Below, one piece after another: positions 7,193 to 17,024 of a DNA stretch of 64,000 bases. The stretch comes from Rhodopseudomonas sp. BR0M22 (lineage in GTDB: Bacteria > Pseudomonadota > Alphaproteobacteria > Rhizobiales > Xanthobacteraceae), in contig NZ_QUMK01000009.1 in assembly GCF_010907035.1 (NCBI RefSeq), forward strand, positions 26,358 to 90,357, given 5' to 3'. Below the pieces are notes generated by a model, which had not been told where the DNA came from, did not search any database, and saw only the letters and a program-made list of their open reading frames with translations. How positions within the stretch are numbered: position 1 is the stretch's first letter; each line of letters opens with the position of its first letter. Both the position numbers and the translations under genes were made by a program.

Positions 7193-9381
7193 CGGGCGCC
7201 TCCCCGGCGGACGCGGCGCGCCCGCATCGCGTTCAGCATCACCAGAAGCGACGAGCCGGACATTGCAAGAGCTGCGATCAACGGCGTGGCATAGCCGGAG
7301 ATCGCGATCGGGACCGCCAGCATGTTGTAGCCGACGGCCAGGCCGAGATTCTCGCGCATCACAGCCATCGCCTTGCGCGAATAATCCACGGCAGCCAGCA
7401 CAGGCGCCAGCTCCTTGCCCAGGAACACCAGATCGGCGGTGGCCTGGCTGAGATGCGTGGCGCTGATCGGCGACATCGAGACGTGAGCGGCGGCGAGCGA
7501 CGGGGCGTCGTTCATACCGTCACCGACCATCATCACGGTGCGCCCCTGCTTCTTGAGCGCCTCGATATGCGCGATTTTCTCCGAAGGCGTGACGGCCGCA
7601 CGCCAGACACCGACGCCGAGCGCGTCGGCGGCATGGCGGACCGCGGGTTCACGGTCTCCCGACAACAATTCCACGGCGATACCGCGGTTACGAAGCGCAT
7701 CGATCGTCTTGGCCGCATCCGGCCGCAGCAACTGCCGAACCGCGAACACGACCCGCTGCTCGCCGCGGCTGAACGCAACGACGGAGACTTCGGGATCTTC
7801 ACTGAGGATCTGATTGGCTTCGGCATCGGCACCGCAGAATTCAGGGCTGCCGAGGCGCAGTTCTTCGCCGCCGAATTCGGCACGAACGCCGCGCCCGGGT
7901 TCTTCGACCACGCCTTGCAGCGGCGATTTGGCCTGCGCCGCACGGGCCACCGCCGCAGCGACCGGATGATGGCTGGCGAGCGCCAGACGGCCGGCGAGTT
8001 CGAACACATCAGGCGGCACGCTGCCGGCATTGACGACATCGAGCTCGGGAAGCGTCAGCGTCCCGGTTTTGTCGAACACGACGGTATCGACAGCCGCGGC
8101 CCGCTCGATCGCATCGCCGGCGTTGAGCAGAACGCCAGCCCGGAACATCGCCCCGGAGGCGACCGTCTGCACCGCCGGGATCGCCAGACCGAGCGCACAG
8201 GGGCAGGTGATGATCAGCACCGCGATGCCGATCACGATGGCATCGTGCCAGCTCGCGCCGGCCAACACCCAACCGATGATGGTGAGCAGCGCGGCAGCAT
8301 GGACCACCGGCGCATACAGACGCGAAGCACGATCGGCGAGCTGCACATAGTGCGAGCGCGCCTGCAGCGCATGATCGAGCAGCCGTGTGATCTCGGACAG
8401 CAGCGTGCCTTCGGCTGCGGCCGCCACCCGGACCCGCAGCGTTCCGGAAATATTGAGGGTGCCGGCGTAGACCTGCGTGCCGCGTTCGGCCGGCACATGC
8501 AGCGTTTCACCGGTGATCAGGCTCTGGTCGATCTCGGACCGCCCATCCACCACGGTGCCGTCGACGGCACAGCGCTCGCCGGGCCGCAACAGCACGATGT
8601 CGCCGGATCGCACGGCCGCGATCGGCACCTCGGCGATCTCGTCGGGACCGACGAACTTGGTCGCGGTTTCCGCCTTCAGCGCCGCGAGGTTGCCGGCGAC
8701 GGCGCGGGTCTTCTGCCGCATCTTCTGGTCGAGGAAGCGCCCCGCCAGCAGAAAGGCGATCAGCATCACGGCGGCGTCGAAATAGGCGTGCTCGGCGTGG
8801 TTGATGGTCTCGACCAGCGACATGCCGAGCGCCAGCGCGATGCCGATCGTGATCGGCACGTCCATATTGACGCTTTTCGCCTTCAGCGCACGAAACGCCG
8901 ACTGGAAGAACGGCTGCCCCGCATAGGCGGCGCACGGCAGCGCCACCAGCGCAGAGAGCCAATGGAAGAAGTCGCGCGCCTCGGGGCTGAGATCGCCGCC
9001 GTACCACACCGGCACCGACAGCATCATCACGTTCATGGTGGCGAAGACGGCGACGCCGAGGCAGCGCAGCAGATACTTGCTGCGCTCGGCCTCTTCGACT
9101 TCGGCCCGCACCGGCTCGTAAGGATAGGCCTTGTAGCCCAGCTCGGCGAGCCGATCGATGAACTGGCCGGGCTCCAGCGTGCTGTCCTTGGTCCACTCCA
9201 CCGCGAGCCGGCGATCGGTGAGGTTGACGCGCGCCAGCGTCACATCCGGAATCGACTGCAGGCCACGTTCGATCTTGGCCATGCAGCTCGCACAATGGAC
9301 GCCTTCGACGGCGAGGTCGAGGTGAGCGACCCGGCCGTCGACGTCTTTGACGTAGTGTGAGAAATCCCGCGTCTGCAGCAT
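7183..9381 (-). CDS. ccoI: Copper-translocating P-type ATPase CcoI/FixI
   Basis: This 732-residue P1B-type ATPase has an N-terminal heavy-metal domain with GVHCASC (Cys30 and Cys33), the membrane metal site ITCPCALGL, the phosphorylation motif DKTGTLT and the hinge GDGMNDAP. CcoI loads copper for the CuB centre of cbb3 oxidase and belongs to the slow-exporting CopA2-type pumps. It follows ccoH after a 34 bp gap and overlaps ccoS. All catalytic motifs are intact. Confidence 0.95.
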   Translation of the reverse strand: MLQTRDFSHYVKDVDGRVAHLDLAVEGVHCASCMAKIERGLQSIPDVTLARVNLTDRRLAVEWTKDSTLEPGQFIDRLAELGYKAYPYEPVRAEVEEAERSKYLLRCLGVAVFATMNVMMLSVPVWYGGDLSPEARDFFHWLSALVALPCAAYAGQPFFQSAFRALKAKSVNMDVPITIGIALALGMSLVETINHAEHAYFDAAVMLIAFLLAGRFLDQKMRQKTRAVAGNLAALKAETATKFVGPDEIAEVPIAAVRSGDIVLLRPGERCAVDGTVVDGRSEIDQSLITGETLHVPAERGTQVYAGTLNISGTLRVRVAAAAEGTLLSEITRLLDHALQARSHYVQLADRASRLYAPVVHAAALLTIIGWVLAGASWHDAIVIGIAVLIITCPCALGLAIPAVQTVASGAMFRAGVLLNAGDAIERAAAVDTVVFDKTGTLTLPELDVVNAGSVPPDVFELAGRLALASHHPVAAAVARAAQAKSPLQGVVEEPGRGVRAEFGGEELRLGSPEFCGADAEANQILSEDPEVSVVAFSRGEQRVVFAVRQLLRPDAAKTIDALRNRGIAVELLSGDREPAVRHAADALGVGVWRAAVTPSEKIAHIEALKKQGRTVMMVGDGMNDAPSLAAAHVSMSPISATHLSQATADLVFLGKELAPVLAAVDYSRKAMAVMRENLGLAVGYNMLAVPIAISGYATPLIAALAMSGSSLLVMLNAMRARRVRRGGARWK

Positions 9382-9415
9382 TCGGCGATCCTCGTCACGC
9401 CCGCCGGCTCGGCGT

Positions 9416-9916
9416 TCAGTTCAACATCAGTTTGTTCCTGGACAGGAACAGGCGAACGCCGCCCTTGTCGCCTTCCAGGACCAGATCCCAGCGGCCGGGC
9501 AGCACCCCGTCCGCACCGCCGCGGTAGACGCCGGTGCTAACTTCCGCCAGCGTCACTTCGCGATCGAACTGCTTGTCCGAAGGACGCTCGAGCCGACCGA
9601 AGAAGTTCAGGCCCTCGATCGGCAGCCCGGCTTTGTCGCGGGCTTCGACCCGCAACACTGCAGCTCCGTCGGGCTTGCGCTCGACTTTGGCGTCGACCTT
9701 CCAGCCACGCTGGTCCTGATCGCGCGCAGCGGCAATCTCTCGCTCGTAAGCAAGACTTGCCGCATACGCGCTGTCGACCTCGGTGCCCGGCAAAGTCTTG
9801 ATCGCCAGCGTCATCATCAGCCCGTTGACTCCGAACACGATGCCGAAGAAGGCCACCAGGATGGCGAGGACGACTTTGCCGGTGAGCGGACGCGGCGATG
9901 ATTTCGAACGGCTCAT
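9416..9916 (-). CDS. ccoH: cbb3 oxidase assembly protein CcoH/FixH
   Basis: This 166-residue protein has a single N-terminal membrane helix (VVLAILVAFFGIVFGVNGLM) and a periplasmic beta-rich domain with the FixH pattern (DQDQRGWKVDAKVE, GVLPGRWDLVLEG). CcoH is a membrane-bound factor that associates with cbb3 subunits during assembly. It lies between ccoG and ccoI, with a 20 bp gap from ccoG. Confidence 0.92.
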   Translation of the reverse strand: MSRSKSSPRPLTGKVVLAILVAFFGIVFGVNGLMMTLAIKTLPGTEVDSAYAASLAYEREIAAARDQDQRGWKVDAKVERKPDGAAVLRVEARDKAGLPIEGLNFFGRLERPSDKQFDREVTLAEVSTGVYRGGADGVLPGRWDLVLEGDKGGVRLFLSRNKLMLN

Positions 9917-9936
9917 GATTCAGGCTCCGGTTCGGA

Positions 9937-11394
9937 TCAGGGCGTGACGAAGACGTCCTTGGTGGAGGCGACCTCGCCGAGACCGATATCGGTGACATGG
10001 AACGTCACCGGCACCGAGCTCGGCACGTCGTCGCTGGAATTGGAGTCGACCAGAACACGCAATTCGGTGGTGGTATCGCGCCCCAAAATGATCATCGGCC
10101 TGGCCGGCGTGATCGAATCCGCACCGACCACATGAATCACCGCATTCGGCGGCCCATCGACGTCGACGGCGACGACCCGGTCGAAGCCGCGCTTGTTGAG
10201 GAAGCGGATGGTGTAACCGTTCCGGACCGAGCCGTCGGACAAGCGCACCGCGACCGGGTTGCGGTCGTGCAGCACGTTGATGTCGAGCAGGGTCCGGTTC
10301 GCCAGCTTGTAGATCATCGCGCCGCCGATCGCGACGATGATCAGCGTGTAGATCACCGTTCGGGCCCGGATCGGCTTGAAGATCTCCGGCTTGCCCTCCA
10401 TCCGGCGATGGATGTTGATGTCGTTGTCGTAGCCGATCAGCCGGGTCGGCCGACCGATCTTCGTCATCACGTTGTCGCAGGCATCGATGCACAGACCGCA
10501 CTGGATGCAGTCGAGCTGAGGCCCGTTGCGGATGTCGATGCCGGTCGGACAGACAGCCACGCATTGGTTGCAGTCGACGCAGTCGCCGACCGGCTCACCG
10601 ATGGCACGGAGCTGCGCCGCTTTCTTGAGCGACGAGCGCTTCTCGCCGCGGTCGTACTTGTAGGTGACGTTGAGCGCCCACTCGTCGGTCAGCGCCGCCT
10701 GAATTCGCGGCCACGGGCACATATAGACGCAGACCTGCTCGCGCATGAAGCCGGCCAGCGTGTAGGTGGTGAAAGTGAGAATGCCGATCCAGATGTACGC
10801 CACCATCGGGGCGTCGAAGGTGACCAGCTCCTTGATCAGGGTCGGAGCGTCGGCGAAGTACAGCACCCAGGCGCCGCCGGTCCACCACGCGATCATCAGC
10901 CAGATCGAATGCTTGAGCGCGAGTTCCGCGGCGCGCTGCATCTTGAAGCCTTCGCCGGCCTTGCGCATCCGCTCGCGGCGATCGCCCTCGACGAACCGCT
11001 CGACCGCGTAGAACAGATCGGTCCAGACCGTCTGCGGGCACAGATAGCCGCACCACACCCGGCCGCCGAGCGAGTTCATCAGGAACAGCACGATGGCGGC
11101 GACGATCAACAGGCCGGTGAAATAATAGATTTCCTGCGGCCACAGCTCGATGGCGAAGAAGTAGAACCGGTTATTCGCGAGGTCGATCAGCACCGCCTGA
11201 TCGGGGGCGCCGAGACCGCGGTTCCAGCGAACGAACGGCAAGAAGTAATAGATCCCGAGGCACACGGCCATCAGGATCCATTTGATGCGCCGGAACGGAC
11301 CGGAGACGCTTTGCGGATAGATTTTCTTTTGGGCGAGGTACAGCGGGCCGTCGTCGTCCGGCTGCAATTCGGTCGCGCGCAGGGGCTTGTTCAT
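9937..11394 (-). CDS. ccoG: cbb3 assembly ferredoxin CcoG/FixG
   Basis: This 485-residue membrane protein has about five helices and two [4Fe-4S]-type cysteine clusters (CVDCNQCVAVCPTGIDI and CIQCGLCIDACD), followed by a C-terminal immunoglobulin-like periplasmic domain. CcoG is linked to copper reduction and delivery during cbb3 biogenesis. ATG at 11394 (MNKPLRA) is preferred; an in-frame ATG at 11436 would add 14 residues with no better ribosome site. It heads the GHIS half of the cluster, 111 bp after ccoP. Confidence 0.94.
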   Translation of the reverse strand: MNKPLRATELQPDDDGPLYLAQKKIYPQSVSGPFRRIKWILMAVCLGIYYFLPFVRWNRGLGAPDQAVLIDLANNRFYFFAIELWPQEIYYFTGLLIVAAIVLFLMNSLGGRVWCGYLCPQTVWTDLFYAVERFVEGDRRERMRKAGEGFKMQRAAELALKHSIWLMIAWWTGGAWVLYFADAPTLIKELVTFDAPMVAYIWIGILTFTTYTLAGFMREQVCVYMCPWPRIQAALTDEWALNVTYKYDRGEKRSSLKKAAQLRAIGEPVGDCVDCNQCVAVCPTGIDIRNGPQLDCIQCGLCIDACDNVMTKIGRPTRLIGYDNDINIHRRMEGKPEIFKPIRARTVIYTLIIVAIGGAMIYKLANRTLLDINVLHDRNPVAVRLSDGSVRNGYTIRFLNKRGFDRVVAVDVDGPPNAVIHVVGADSITPARPMIILGRDTTTELRVLVDSNSSDDVPSSVPVTFHVTDIGLGEVASTKDVFVTP

Positions 11395-11460
11395 AGCGGG
11401 GGTTCTTTTCCCTTCCAACGTCGAACGCAAGTTCAATTCCGGGCGCGCGGATCATAGCCT

Positions 11461-11480
11461 CGCGTGTCCCCCAACACGCG
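11461..11480. terminator. Hairpin between ccoP and ccoG
   Basis: CGCGTGT-ccccca-ACACGCG is a perfect 7 bp stem with a 6 base loop, lying 26 bp past the ccoP stop. There is no T-run. It may protect the 3' end of the oxidase mRNA, lowering ccoGHIS expression relative to the structural genes. Confidence 0.4.
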
Positions 11481-11505
11481 GATCCTGCGCGCCCGCAAGC
11501 GGCGG

Positions 11506-12387
11506 CTATTTGCCGCCGCCGAGCGAGTGGACGTACACCGCCATCGCCTTGATGGTGGTCGGATCGAGGCGACCGATCCACGCCGGCATCACGCCGCCGC
11601 GACCGTTGGTGATCGTCTCGATGATGGTGGCTTCGTCACCACCGTACAGCCAGATCTTATCGGTCAGGTTGGGCGCACCAAGTTCGGGATTGCCCTTGGC
11701 GTCTTCACCGTGACAGGCGACGCAGTTCTCCGCGAAGATCTGCTTGCCGGCCGCCAGATCGACGCCCGGCCGGGTCGATTGACCCGACAGCGAACGAACG
11801 AAGTTCGCGACCTGAACGATCTGCTCCTTGGTCAGCACGCCGTCCTTGCCGAACGCCAGCATGTTGCCCATGTGGCCGTCGTCGTTACCGGAGCGCGCAC
11901 CGTACTTGATGGTCTTTTCGATCTGCTCCAGGGTGCCGCCCCACAGCCAATCGTCGTCGTTGAGGTTCGGGAAGCCCTTGCCGCCGGCCGCACCGGAGCC
12001 GTGGCACGCGGCGCAGTTGTCGCCGAACACCACCTTGCCCTTGGCGCGAGCCAGCGCGAGCAGCGCCGGATTCTTCTCGATCTCTTCGAGCGAGGCGTTC
12101 GCCAGCGCCTGCATCTTCTCGCCGCGAATCTGATTGAGCTTGGCGAGATCGACGTCGAGTTCGGCACGCGACGAGTAGCCGAACAGGCCGTGGGTGTAGC
12201 CGTTCATCAACGGCCAGGCCGGGTAGACGATGAAGTAGCCGATCGCCCAGATGATGGTGGCGTAGAAGGTCCAGATCCACCACCGCGGCAGCGGCGTGTT
12301 CAGTTCCTGGATGCCGTCCCACTCGTGGCCGGTCGTGGCCGTGCCGGTGACTTTGTCGATTTCGCCGTGATGTGCATGGTCAGCCAT
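11506..12387 (-). CDS. ccoP: cbb3 oxidase diheme subunit CcoP/FixP
   Basis: This 293-residue protein starts MADHAHHGEIDKVTGTATTGHEWDGI, has a membrane anchor (WWIWTFYATIIWAIGYFIVY), and carries two cytochrome c domains with heme sites CAACHG and CVACHG and distal Met ligands. It passes electrons from the bc1/cytochrome c pool to CcoO and CcoN. ATG at 12387 is chosen; an upstream ATG at 12462 would overlap ccoQ. The gene is the last structural subunit of the operon. Confidence 0.95.
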   Translation of the reverse strand: MADHAHHGEIDKVTGTATTGHEWDGIQELNTPLPRWWIWTFYATIIWAIGYFIVYPAWPLMNGYTHGLFGYSSRAELDVDLAKLNQIRGEKMQALANASLEEIEKNPALLALARAKGKVVFGDNCAACHGSGAAGGKGFPNLNDDDWLWGGTLEQIEKTIKYGARSGNDDGHMGNMLAFGKDGVLTKEQIVQVANFVRSLSGQSTRPGVDLAAGKQIFAENCVACHGEDAKGNPELGAPNLTDKIWLYGGDEATIIETITNGRGGVMPAWIGRLDPTTIKAMAVYVHSLGGGK

Positions 12388-12394
12388 GGTCGTC

Positions 12395-12559
12395 TCAGTC
12401 CTCTCGAAGCGGCATCTGGGCGGCCTCGTCGAACGCCTGTTTGTTTTTCGGCCAGAGCGCATACACCACGATGGCGACGAAAATGGCCATGAACAGCGGC
12501 GTCCACCATGTCGTGACGAGACTGGACGCGATGTTGTCGAAGTAGATGATCGCTTTCAT
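12395..12559 (-). CDS. ccoQ: cbb3 oxidase small subunit CcoQ/FixQ
   Basis: This 54-residue protein lies between ccoO and ccoP and is too short for many gene finders. Translation from ATG at 12559 gives MKAIIYFDNIASSLVTTWW, one membrane helix (LFMAIFVAIVVYALWP) and a charged tail (KNKQAFDEAAQMPLRED). The WPKNKQAFDEAA tail is the CcoQ hallmark. CcoQ stabilises the CcoP interaction with the core complex. The stop is 7 bp before the ccoP start. Confidence 0.93.
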   Translation of the reverse strand: MKAIIYFDNIASSLVTTWWTPLFMAIFVAIVVYALWPKNKQAFDEAAQMPLRED

Positions 12560-12568
12560 GTCGCCGCC

Positions 12569-13303
12569 TCAGCGAAGGTTCGCTTTTTCGTCGTACAGTT
12601 TGAAGTCGACCAGGGTGCCGAGCATCTGCAGGTACGAGACCAGCGCATCGAGCTCGGTCGGATCGCCGCCCTGGCCATCGAAATTGCGCACCACCGCCTT
12701 GGGATAGCGCTTCAGCAGATCGGCCGCGTCGGCGCCGTCCGGATCGACCTGCGCCTTGGCGTCGGCCGCAGCCTTGGCGATGTCCTCGTCGCTGTAAGGA
12801 ACGCCGAGTTCGCGGTTGGTCTTCAGATGCGCGGACAGGCTGGCGAGATCGACCTTGTTGTCGGCGAGGAACGCGTAGTTCGGCATCACCGACTGCGGCA
12901 CGATCGAACGCGGATTCTTCAGATGGGCGACGTGCCAATCGTCGGAATACTTGCCGCCGACCCGCGCGAGGTCGGGACCGGTTCGCTTGGAGCCCCACTG
13001 GAACGGATGGTCGTACATCGACTCCGCGGCCAGCGAGTAGTGGCCGTAGCGTTCGATTTCGTCGCGCAGCGGACGGATCATCTGCGAGTGGCAGAGATAA
13101 CAGCCCTCGCGGATGTAGACGTTGCGACCCGCGAGTTCGAGCGGGGTGTAGGGACGCATCCCATCCACCTTTTCGATCGTGCTCTTCAGGTAGAACAGCG
13201 GCGTGATCTCGACCAGGCCTCCGATCGCGATGACGATCAAGATGCCGACGATCAGGATGACGGAGTTGGTCTCGAAGATTTTGTGCCGAGCCCAGATTGA
13301 CAT
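12569..13303 (-). CDS. ccoO: cbb3 oxidase monoheme subunit CcoO/FixO
   Basis: This 244-residue membrane-anchored cytochrome c has an N-terminal helix ([20 protein letters not shown]), the CcoO signature [18 protein letters not shown] and heme site [27 protein letters not shown] follows, containing conserved heme-pocket residues. It relays electrons from CcoP to the CcoN active site. It starts 12 bp after ccoN. Confidence 0.96.
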   Translation of the reverse strand: MSIWARHKIFETNSVILIVGILIVIAIGGLVEITPLFYLKSTIEKVDGMRPYTPLELAGRNVYIREGCYLCHSQMIRPLRDEIERYGHYSLAAESMYDHPFQWGSKRTGPDLARVGGKYSDDWHVAHLKNPRSIVPQSVMPNYAFLADNKVDLASLSAHLKTNRELGVPYSDEDIAKAAADAKAQVDPDGADAADLLKRYPKAVVRNFDGQGGDPTELDALVSYLQMLGTLVDFKLYDEKANLR

Positions 13304-13315
13304 TTGTTGCTCTCC

Positions 13316-14962
13316 TTACTCGGCGGGCTGCAGGGCAGCTTGAGGCTGCGCCTCGGACCGTTCGCCGACGCGAACCGTCATCCAGAGATTGTAGGCCATG
13401 ATCAGCGCGCCGATCAGGAACAACCCGCCGCCGGCGGCACGAATGACATAGAAGGGATGCATCGCTTCGACCGACTCGATGAACGAGTATTCGAGGAAGC
13501 CGAGCGAGGTGTAGGCACGCCACATCAGACCCTGCAGGATGCCCGACACCCACATCGCCGAGATGTAGAGGACGATGCCGAGGGTCGCGATCCAGAAGTG
13601 CCAGTTGACCAGGCGGATGCTGTAGAGCTGCTTACGGCCCCACACCCACGGCACCAGGCAGTACAGCGCGCCGAAGGACACGAAGCCGACCCAGCCGAGC
13701 GCGCCGGAGTGAACGTGGCCGATGGTCCAGTCGGTGTAGTGGCTGAGCGAGTTGACCGCCTTGATGGCCATCATCGGACCTTCGAAGGTCGACATGCCGT
13801 AGAAGGCGACCGACACCACCATCATGCGCAGCACCGGATCGGTGCGGAGCTTGTCCCACGCGCCCGACAGCGTCATCAGGCCGTTGATCATGCCACCCCA
13901 GGACGGCATCCACAGCATGATCGAGAACGTCATGCCGAGCGTCTGCGTCCAGTCAGGCAGTGCGGTGTAGTGCAGATGGTGCGGACCGGCCCAGATGTAC
14001 AGGAAGATCAGCGCCCAGAAGTGGATGATCGACAGCCGATACGAATAGACCGGCCGCTCCGCCCGCTTCGGGATGAAGTAGTACATGATGCCGAGGAAGC
14101 CGGCGGTGAGGAAGAAGCCGACCGCGTTGTGGCCGTACCACCACTGGAACATCGCGTCCTGCACGCCCGACCAGACGATGTAGGACTTGGAACCGAGGAA
14201 GCTGACCGGCAGCGTCGGATTGTTGCCGAGATGCAGCACCGCGATGGTGATGATGAAGGCGAGATAGAACCAGTTGGCGACGTAGATGTGCGGCTCTTTG
14301 CGCTTCATCAGGGTCGCCAGGAACACCAGCAGGTAGGTGACCCAGACGATGGTCAGCCACAGGTCGGCGTACCATTCCGGCTCGGCGTATTCCTTCGACT
14401 GGGTGACGCCGAGCAGGTAGCCCGTGCCTGCGATCACGATGAAGAAGTTGTAGCCGATCGCCACGAACCAGGGGGCGAGGTCACCGGCGAGGCGCGCCCG
14501 CGTCGTCTTCTGGACGACGTAGAACGACGTCGCCAGCAGCACGTTGCCACCGAAGGCGAAGATCACCGCGGAGGTGTGCAGCGGTCGCAGACGGCCAAAA
14601 TTCACCCATTGGGCGATATTGAGACCGGGATACGCCAGCTCCAGGGCGATATAGAGGCCGGCGCTGAAGCCGGCGATGCCCCAGAACATGGCCATGAAGG
14701 ACATGAACTTGATCGGCCCCAAATTGTAGTTCGGAGCGCCGTTGATCTCCTGCGGCGGCAGGCCCGACCGGCTGCGATGCCGGACGATAATCGCGAACAC
14801 CGCCCAGGCGCTGAACGCGGCCGCGAGCGAGGCGTGAAATGCGAAGGGAGCATCATGGGCGTAGATCGCCGCATAGATGGACAGGATCGTGGTCAATATG
14901 AACACGATCGTGAGACCACCCTCGCCAAGGGTGATCCGCTTCGAATTCAGGGCTTGATTCAT
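13316..14962 (-). CDS. ccoN: cbb3 oxidase catalytic subunit CcoN/FixN
   Basis: This heme-copper oxidase subunit I, of the C type, has 12 or more membrane helices. His-rich metal-ligand segments are visible: [48 protein letters not shown] and [17 protein letters not shown]. It performs high-affinity oxygen reduction at the heme b3-CuB site. ATG at 14962 (MNQALNSKR; 548 residues) is preferred over 15022, because the FNR-type box at 15025-15038 must lie upstream of transcription start. It leads the ccoNOQP-GHIS cluster. Confidence 0.96.
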   Translation of the reverse strand: MNQALNSKRITLGEGGLTIVFILTTILSIYAAIYAHDAPFAFHASLAAAFSAWAVFAIIVRHRSRSGLPPQEINGAPNYNLGPIKFMSFMAMFWGIAGFSAGLYIALELAYPGLNIAQWVNFGRLRPLHTSAVIFAFGGNVLLATSFYVVQKTTRARLAGDLAPWFVAIGYNFFIVIAGTGYLLGVTQSKEYAEPEWYADLWLTIVWVTYLLVFLATLMKRKEPHIYVANWFYLAFIITIAVLHLGNNPTLPVSFLGSKSYIVWSGVQDAMFQWWYGHNAVGFFLTAGFLGIMYYFIPKRAERPVYSYRLSIIHFWALIFLYIWAGPHHLHYTALPDWTQTLGMTFSIMLWMPSWGGMINGLMTLSGAWDKLRTDPVLRMMVVSVAFYGMSTFEGPMMAIKAVNSLSHYTDWTIGHVHSGALGWVGFVSFGALYCLVPWVWGRKQLYSIRLVNWHFWIATLGIVLYISAMWVSGILQGLMWRAYTSLGFLEYSFIESVEAMHPFYVIRAAGGGLFLIGALIMAYNLWMTVRVGERSEAQPQAALQPAE

Positions 14963-15024
14963 CTGATCAATCTTTTCTTCGGCGGGCAGGTAGCTGCACC
15001 ATCCCCGGTTTCGGGACCGCACAT

Positions 15025-15038
15025 TTGATCGAAATCAA
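15025..15038 (-). promoter_or_regulatory. FNR/FixK-type box upstream of ccoN
   Basis: TTGATCGAAATCAA matches the palindromic consensus TTGAT-N4-ATCAA exactly. It lies 63 bp upstream of the ccoN start, a suitable position for class II activation of a promoter with a short leader. In Bradyrhizobium and Rhodopseudomonas, FixK2/FnrL/AadR-type regulators activate fixNOQP at low oxygen through such boxes. No second box was seen before ccoG. Confidence 0.85.
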
Positions 15039-15213
15039 AATGCCCAAATTTGCGCCACTGTGGCGGGCGTTTTGTGCGGTGCGATCGACACCTCGTGCTT
15101 TTCGATGAAATGCCTCGAAATTGCAAGAACCATCGTGACTTGTCGCACCCGTCCTCGGCCGCTTACGAGTCCCGGTCGATGGACCGAGACAGCCGTTCGA
15201 CGAAAGAATGAGG

Positions 15214-15237
15214 CTGAAATCAGCGAATGATTTTCAG
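15214..15237 (-). terminator. Imperfect hairpin after panE
   Basis: CTGAAATCA and TGATTTTCAG form a 9-10 bp stem with one bulged base and a 5 base loop, 25 bp past the panE stop and upstream of the ccoN promoter. It could separate panE transcription from ccoN. The remaining intergenic sequence down to the FNR box shows nothing else recognisable. Confidence 0.3.
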
Positions 15238-15262
15238 TCGCGCAACCCAGGGCTGAACGCCC

Positions 15263-16195
15263 TCACACGGACACGATTTCGCGCTGCCGTTCGTAGGTCT
15301 TGAGGTGGGTGTAGACGACCCGCAGCAGGGGCGTCCGGACGTCGCCGGCCTCACCGCGCGCAATCAGATCGCCAACGACATGATCGGCCTCGATCCTGGC
15401 GCCGGCCTGGATGTCACGGAACATCGAGGCGGTCAGCTTGGAGCCTTCCGCGAGCAGCATGGAACGGGTGCGATCGACGGCGGCCTGGCGCGGCGGGTGA
15501 CCGGCCGCGGCTGCAATTTTGGCGATCTCGTCGAGCACCCCGAGCATGAAACCGGCACCGCCGGGCGCCGCCAGGATGTCACCGACCGCGCCCCGCATCA
15601 GCGATGTCGACCCCGCCAGCGTCGCAAGAAACACCCATTTTTCCCACATTTCCTGCACAATCACCGGCGAGGCGTTGACGCCGAAATCGCAGCCACCGAG
15701 CGCCGCAGCAATTTGCGTCACCCGCTCCGACATCGCGCCGTCACGCTCGCCGAAGGTGATCGCGCTCATCGGCGCGAGCTGCACGACGTGGCGCTTTGCA
15801 TCGAGGGTCGCCGCGATGACGCATTGGCCGCCGAGCACCCGGTCGCGGCCGAACGCGGCATCCAGCACGTCGAGATGCTTCATGCCGTTGAGCAGCGGCA
15901 GGATCGTGGTGCGAGGACCGACGCCGGGGCGGAACGACGTGATCGCGTCGTCGAGGTCGAACGCCTTGCAGCTCAGCACCACAAGGTCGTAGTCGGGCTT
16001 CAGCGCCGCAGCCTGCACGGCGGGCGGATTGGGAATCGTCGCATCCCCGTGCGGACTCCGGATTACCAGCCCGTCGCGCGCGAGTTCCGCCGCCCGGCCG
16101 GGCCGCACCAGGAACGTGACATCACGGCCGGCCTGCAGCAGGCGCCCGCCGAAATAGCCGCCGATCGCGCCGGCACCAACGATCAAAACCCGCAT
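15263..16195 (-). CDS. panE: 2-dehydropantoate 2-reductase
   Basis: This 310-residue ketopantoate reductase family protein has the N-terminal Rossmann motif MRVLIVGAGAIGGYFGGRL. The ApbA/PanE signature LLNGMKHLDVLDAAFG is followed by the C-terminal helical domain with EMWEKWVFLATLAGSTSL. PanE reduces ketopantoate to pantoate with NADPH in pantothenate synthesis. Genomes often carry several paralogues, so the exact substrate is less certain than the family. It follows the SDR gene on the same strand after 73 bp. Confidence 0.82.
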   Translation of the reverse strand: MRVLIVGAGAIGGYFGGRLLQAGRDVTFLVRPGRAAELARDGLVIRSPHGDATIPNPPAVQAAALKPDYDLVVLSCKAFDLDDAITSFRPGVGPRTTILPLLNGMKHLDVLDAAFGRDRVLGGQCVIAATLDAKRHVVQLAPMSAITFGERDGAMSERVTQIAAALGGCDFGVNASPVIVQEMWEKWVFLATLAGSTSLMRGAVGDILAAPGGAGFMLGVLDEIAKIAAAAGHPPRQAAVDRTRSMLLAEGSKLTASMFRDIQAGARIEADHVVGDLIARGEAGDVRTPLLRVVYTHLKTYERQREIVSV

Positions 16196-16268
16196 CGCGT
16201 CCTCATGGCATTTTTGCGTGTCTTAGCCGGATCGCGCCGCAGCCGCGAGCGGCGTAACGACATACCTC

Positions 16269-17006
16269 TCACCACTTCTCGCCGTAGGGGCGGATCTCCA
16301 TCTCGAAGGTCCAGGCGCTCTTGGGCTGCTGGTAGAGCTGCCAGTAGGCCCCGGCCACGGCTGCGGGCGGCATCAGCAGATCGGGATTGGCGAGCGCATC
16401 CTTGCCGAACACCTGCTCGCGGCGCTCGCGCACCCAGGCGGTGTCGACCCCGGAGTCGATGATCAGATGCGCAACGTGGATGTTCTTCGGCATCAGTTCG
16501 CGCGCCATCGACTGCGCCACCGCACGCAGGCCGAACTTGGCCGAGGCGAACGCCGCGAACCCCGAGCCGCCGCGCAAGGACGCTGTCGCGCCGGTGAAGA
16601 AGATCTTGCCCTGCCCGCGCGCCAGCATCAGCCGCGCCGACTCCCGACCCGACACGAAGCCGGCCCAGCACGCCATTTCCCAGACCTTGCGGAACACCCG
16701 ATCGGTGGTGTCCAGGATCGGGAAATTGACGTTGGCGCCGACGTTGAAGATCGTCACTTCCAGGGGCGCGTGGGCGTCGGCGTCGTTCAGGAACGCCGTC
16801 ACCTCGTCCTCTTTGCGGGCATCCAGAGACCGCGCGACGATCTTGCCGCCGGCGGCCTCGATCTCCGCCACCAGCGGCGCCAGCTTGTCGCCGTTGCGAC
16901 GGCCGGCGAACACGGTGAAGCCCTCGGCGGCAAACTTCTTGGCGATCTCCGCACCGATGTAATCGCCGGCTCCGATCACCGCGACGGTTGCGTTGCGTGG
17001 CTGCAC
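16269..17006 (-). CDS. SDR-family protein lacking the catalytic tyrosine
   Basis: This 245-residue Rossmann protein has an atypical nucleotide motif (VIGAGDYIGAEIAKKFAAEG), and the N-box IFNVGANVNF replaces NNAG. The usual YxxxK site reads FASAK (Phe replaces Tyr). The upstream Ser/Thr region is FTGATASLRGGSG. The start is taken as GTG at 17006, with GAGGGAG upstream; the next in-frame ATG at 17030 lies inside a dispersed repeat. It follows the DsbA-like isomerase gene. With the Tyr missing, normal SDR chemistry is doubtful, so it may be a non-classical reductase or non-catalytic. Confidence 0.78.
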   Translation of the reverse strand: MQPRNATVAVIGAGDYIGAEIAKKFAAEGFTVFAGRRNGDKLAPLVAEIEAAGGKIVARSLDARKEDEVTAFLNDADAHAPLEVTIFNVGANVNFPILDTTDRVFRKVWEMACWAGFVSGRESARLMLARGQGKIFFTGATASLRGGSGFAAFASAKFGLRAVAQSMARELMPKNIHVAHLIIDSGVDTAWVRERREQVFGKDALANPDLLMPPAAVAGAYWQLYQQPKSAWTFEMEIRPYGEKW

Positions 17007-17024
17007 GGGCGTCTCCCTCAAGCT

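Noticed and set aside
7453..9360. 635-residue open frame antisense to ccoI
   Set aside because: Composition and lack of motifs show it to be a shadow of the P-type ATPase.
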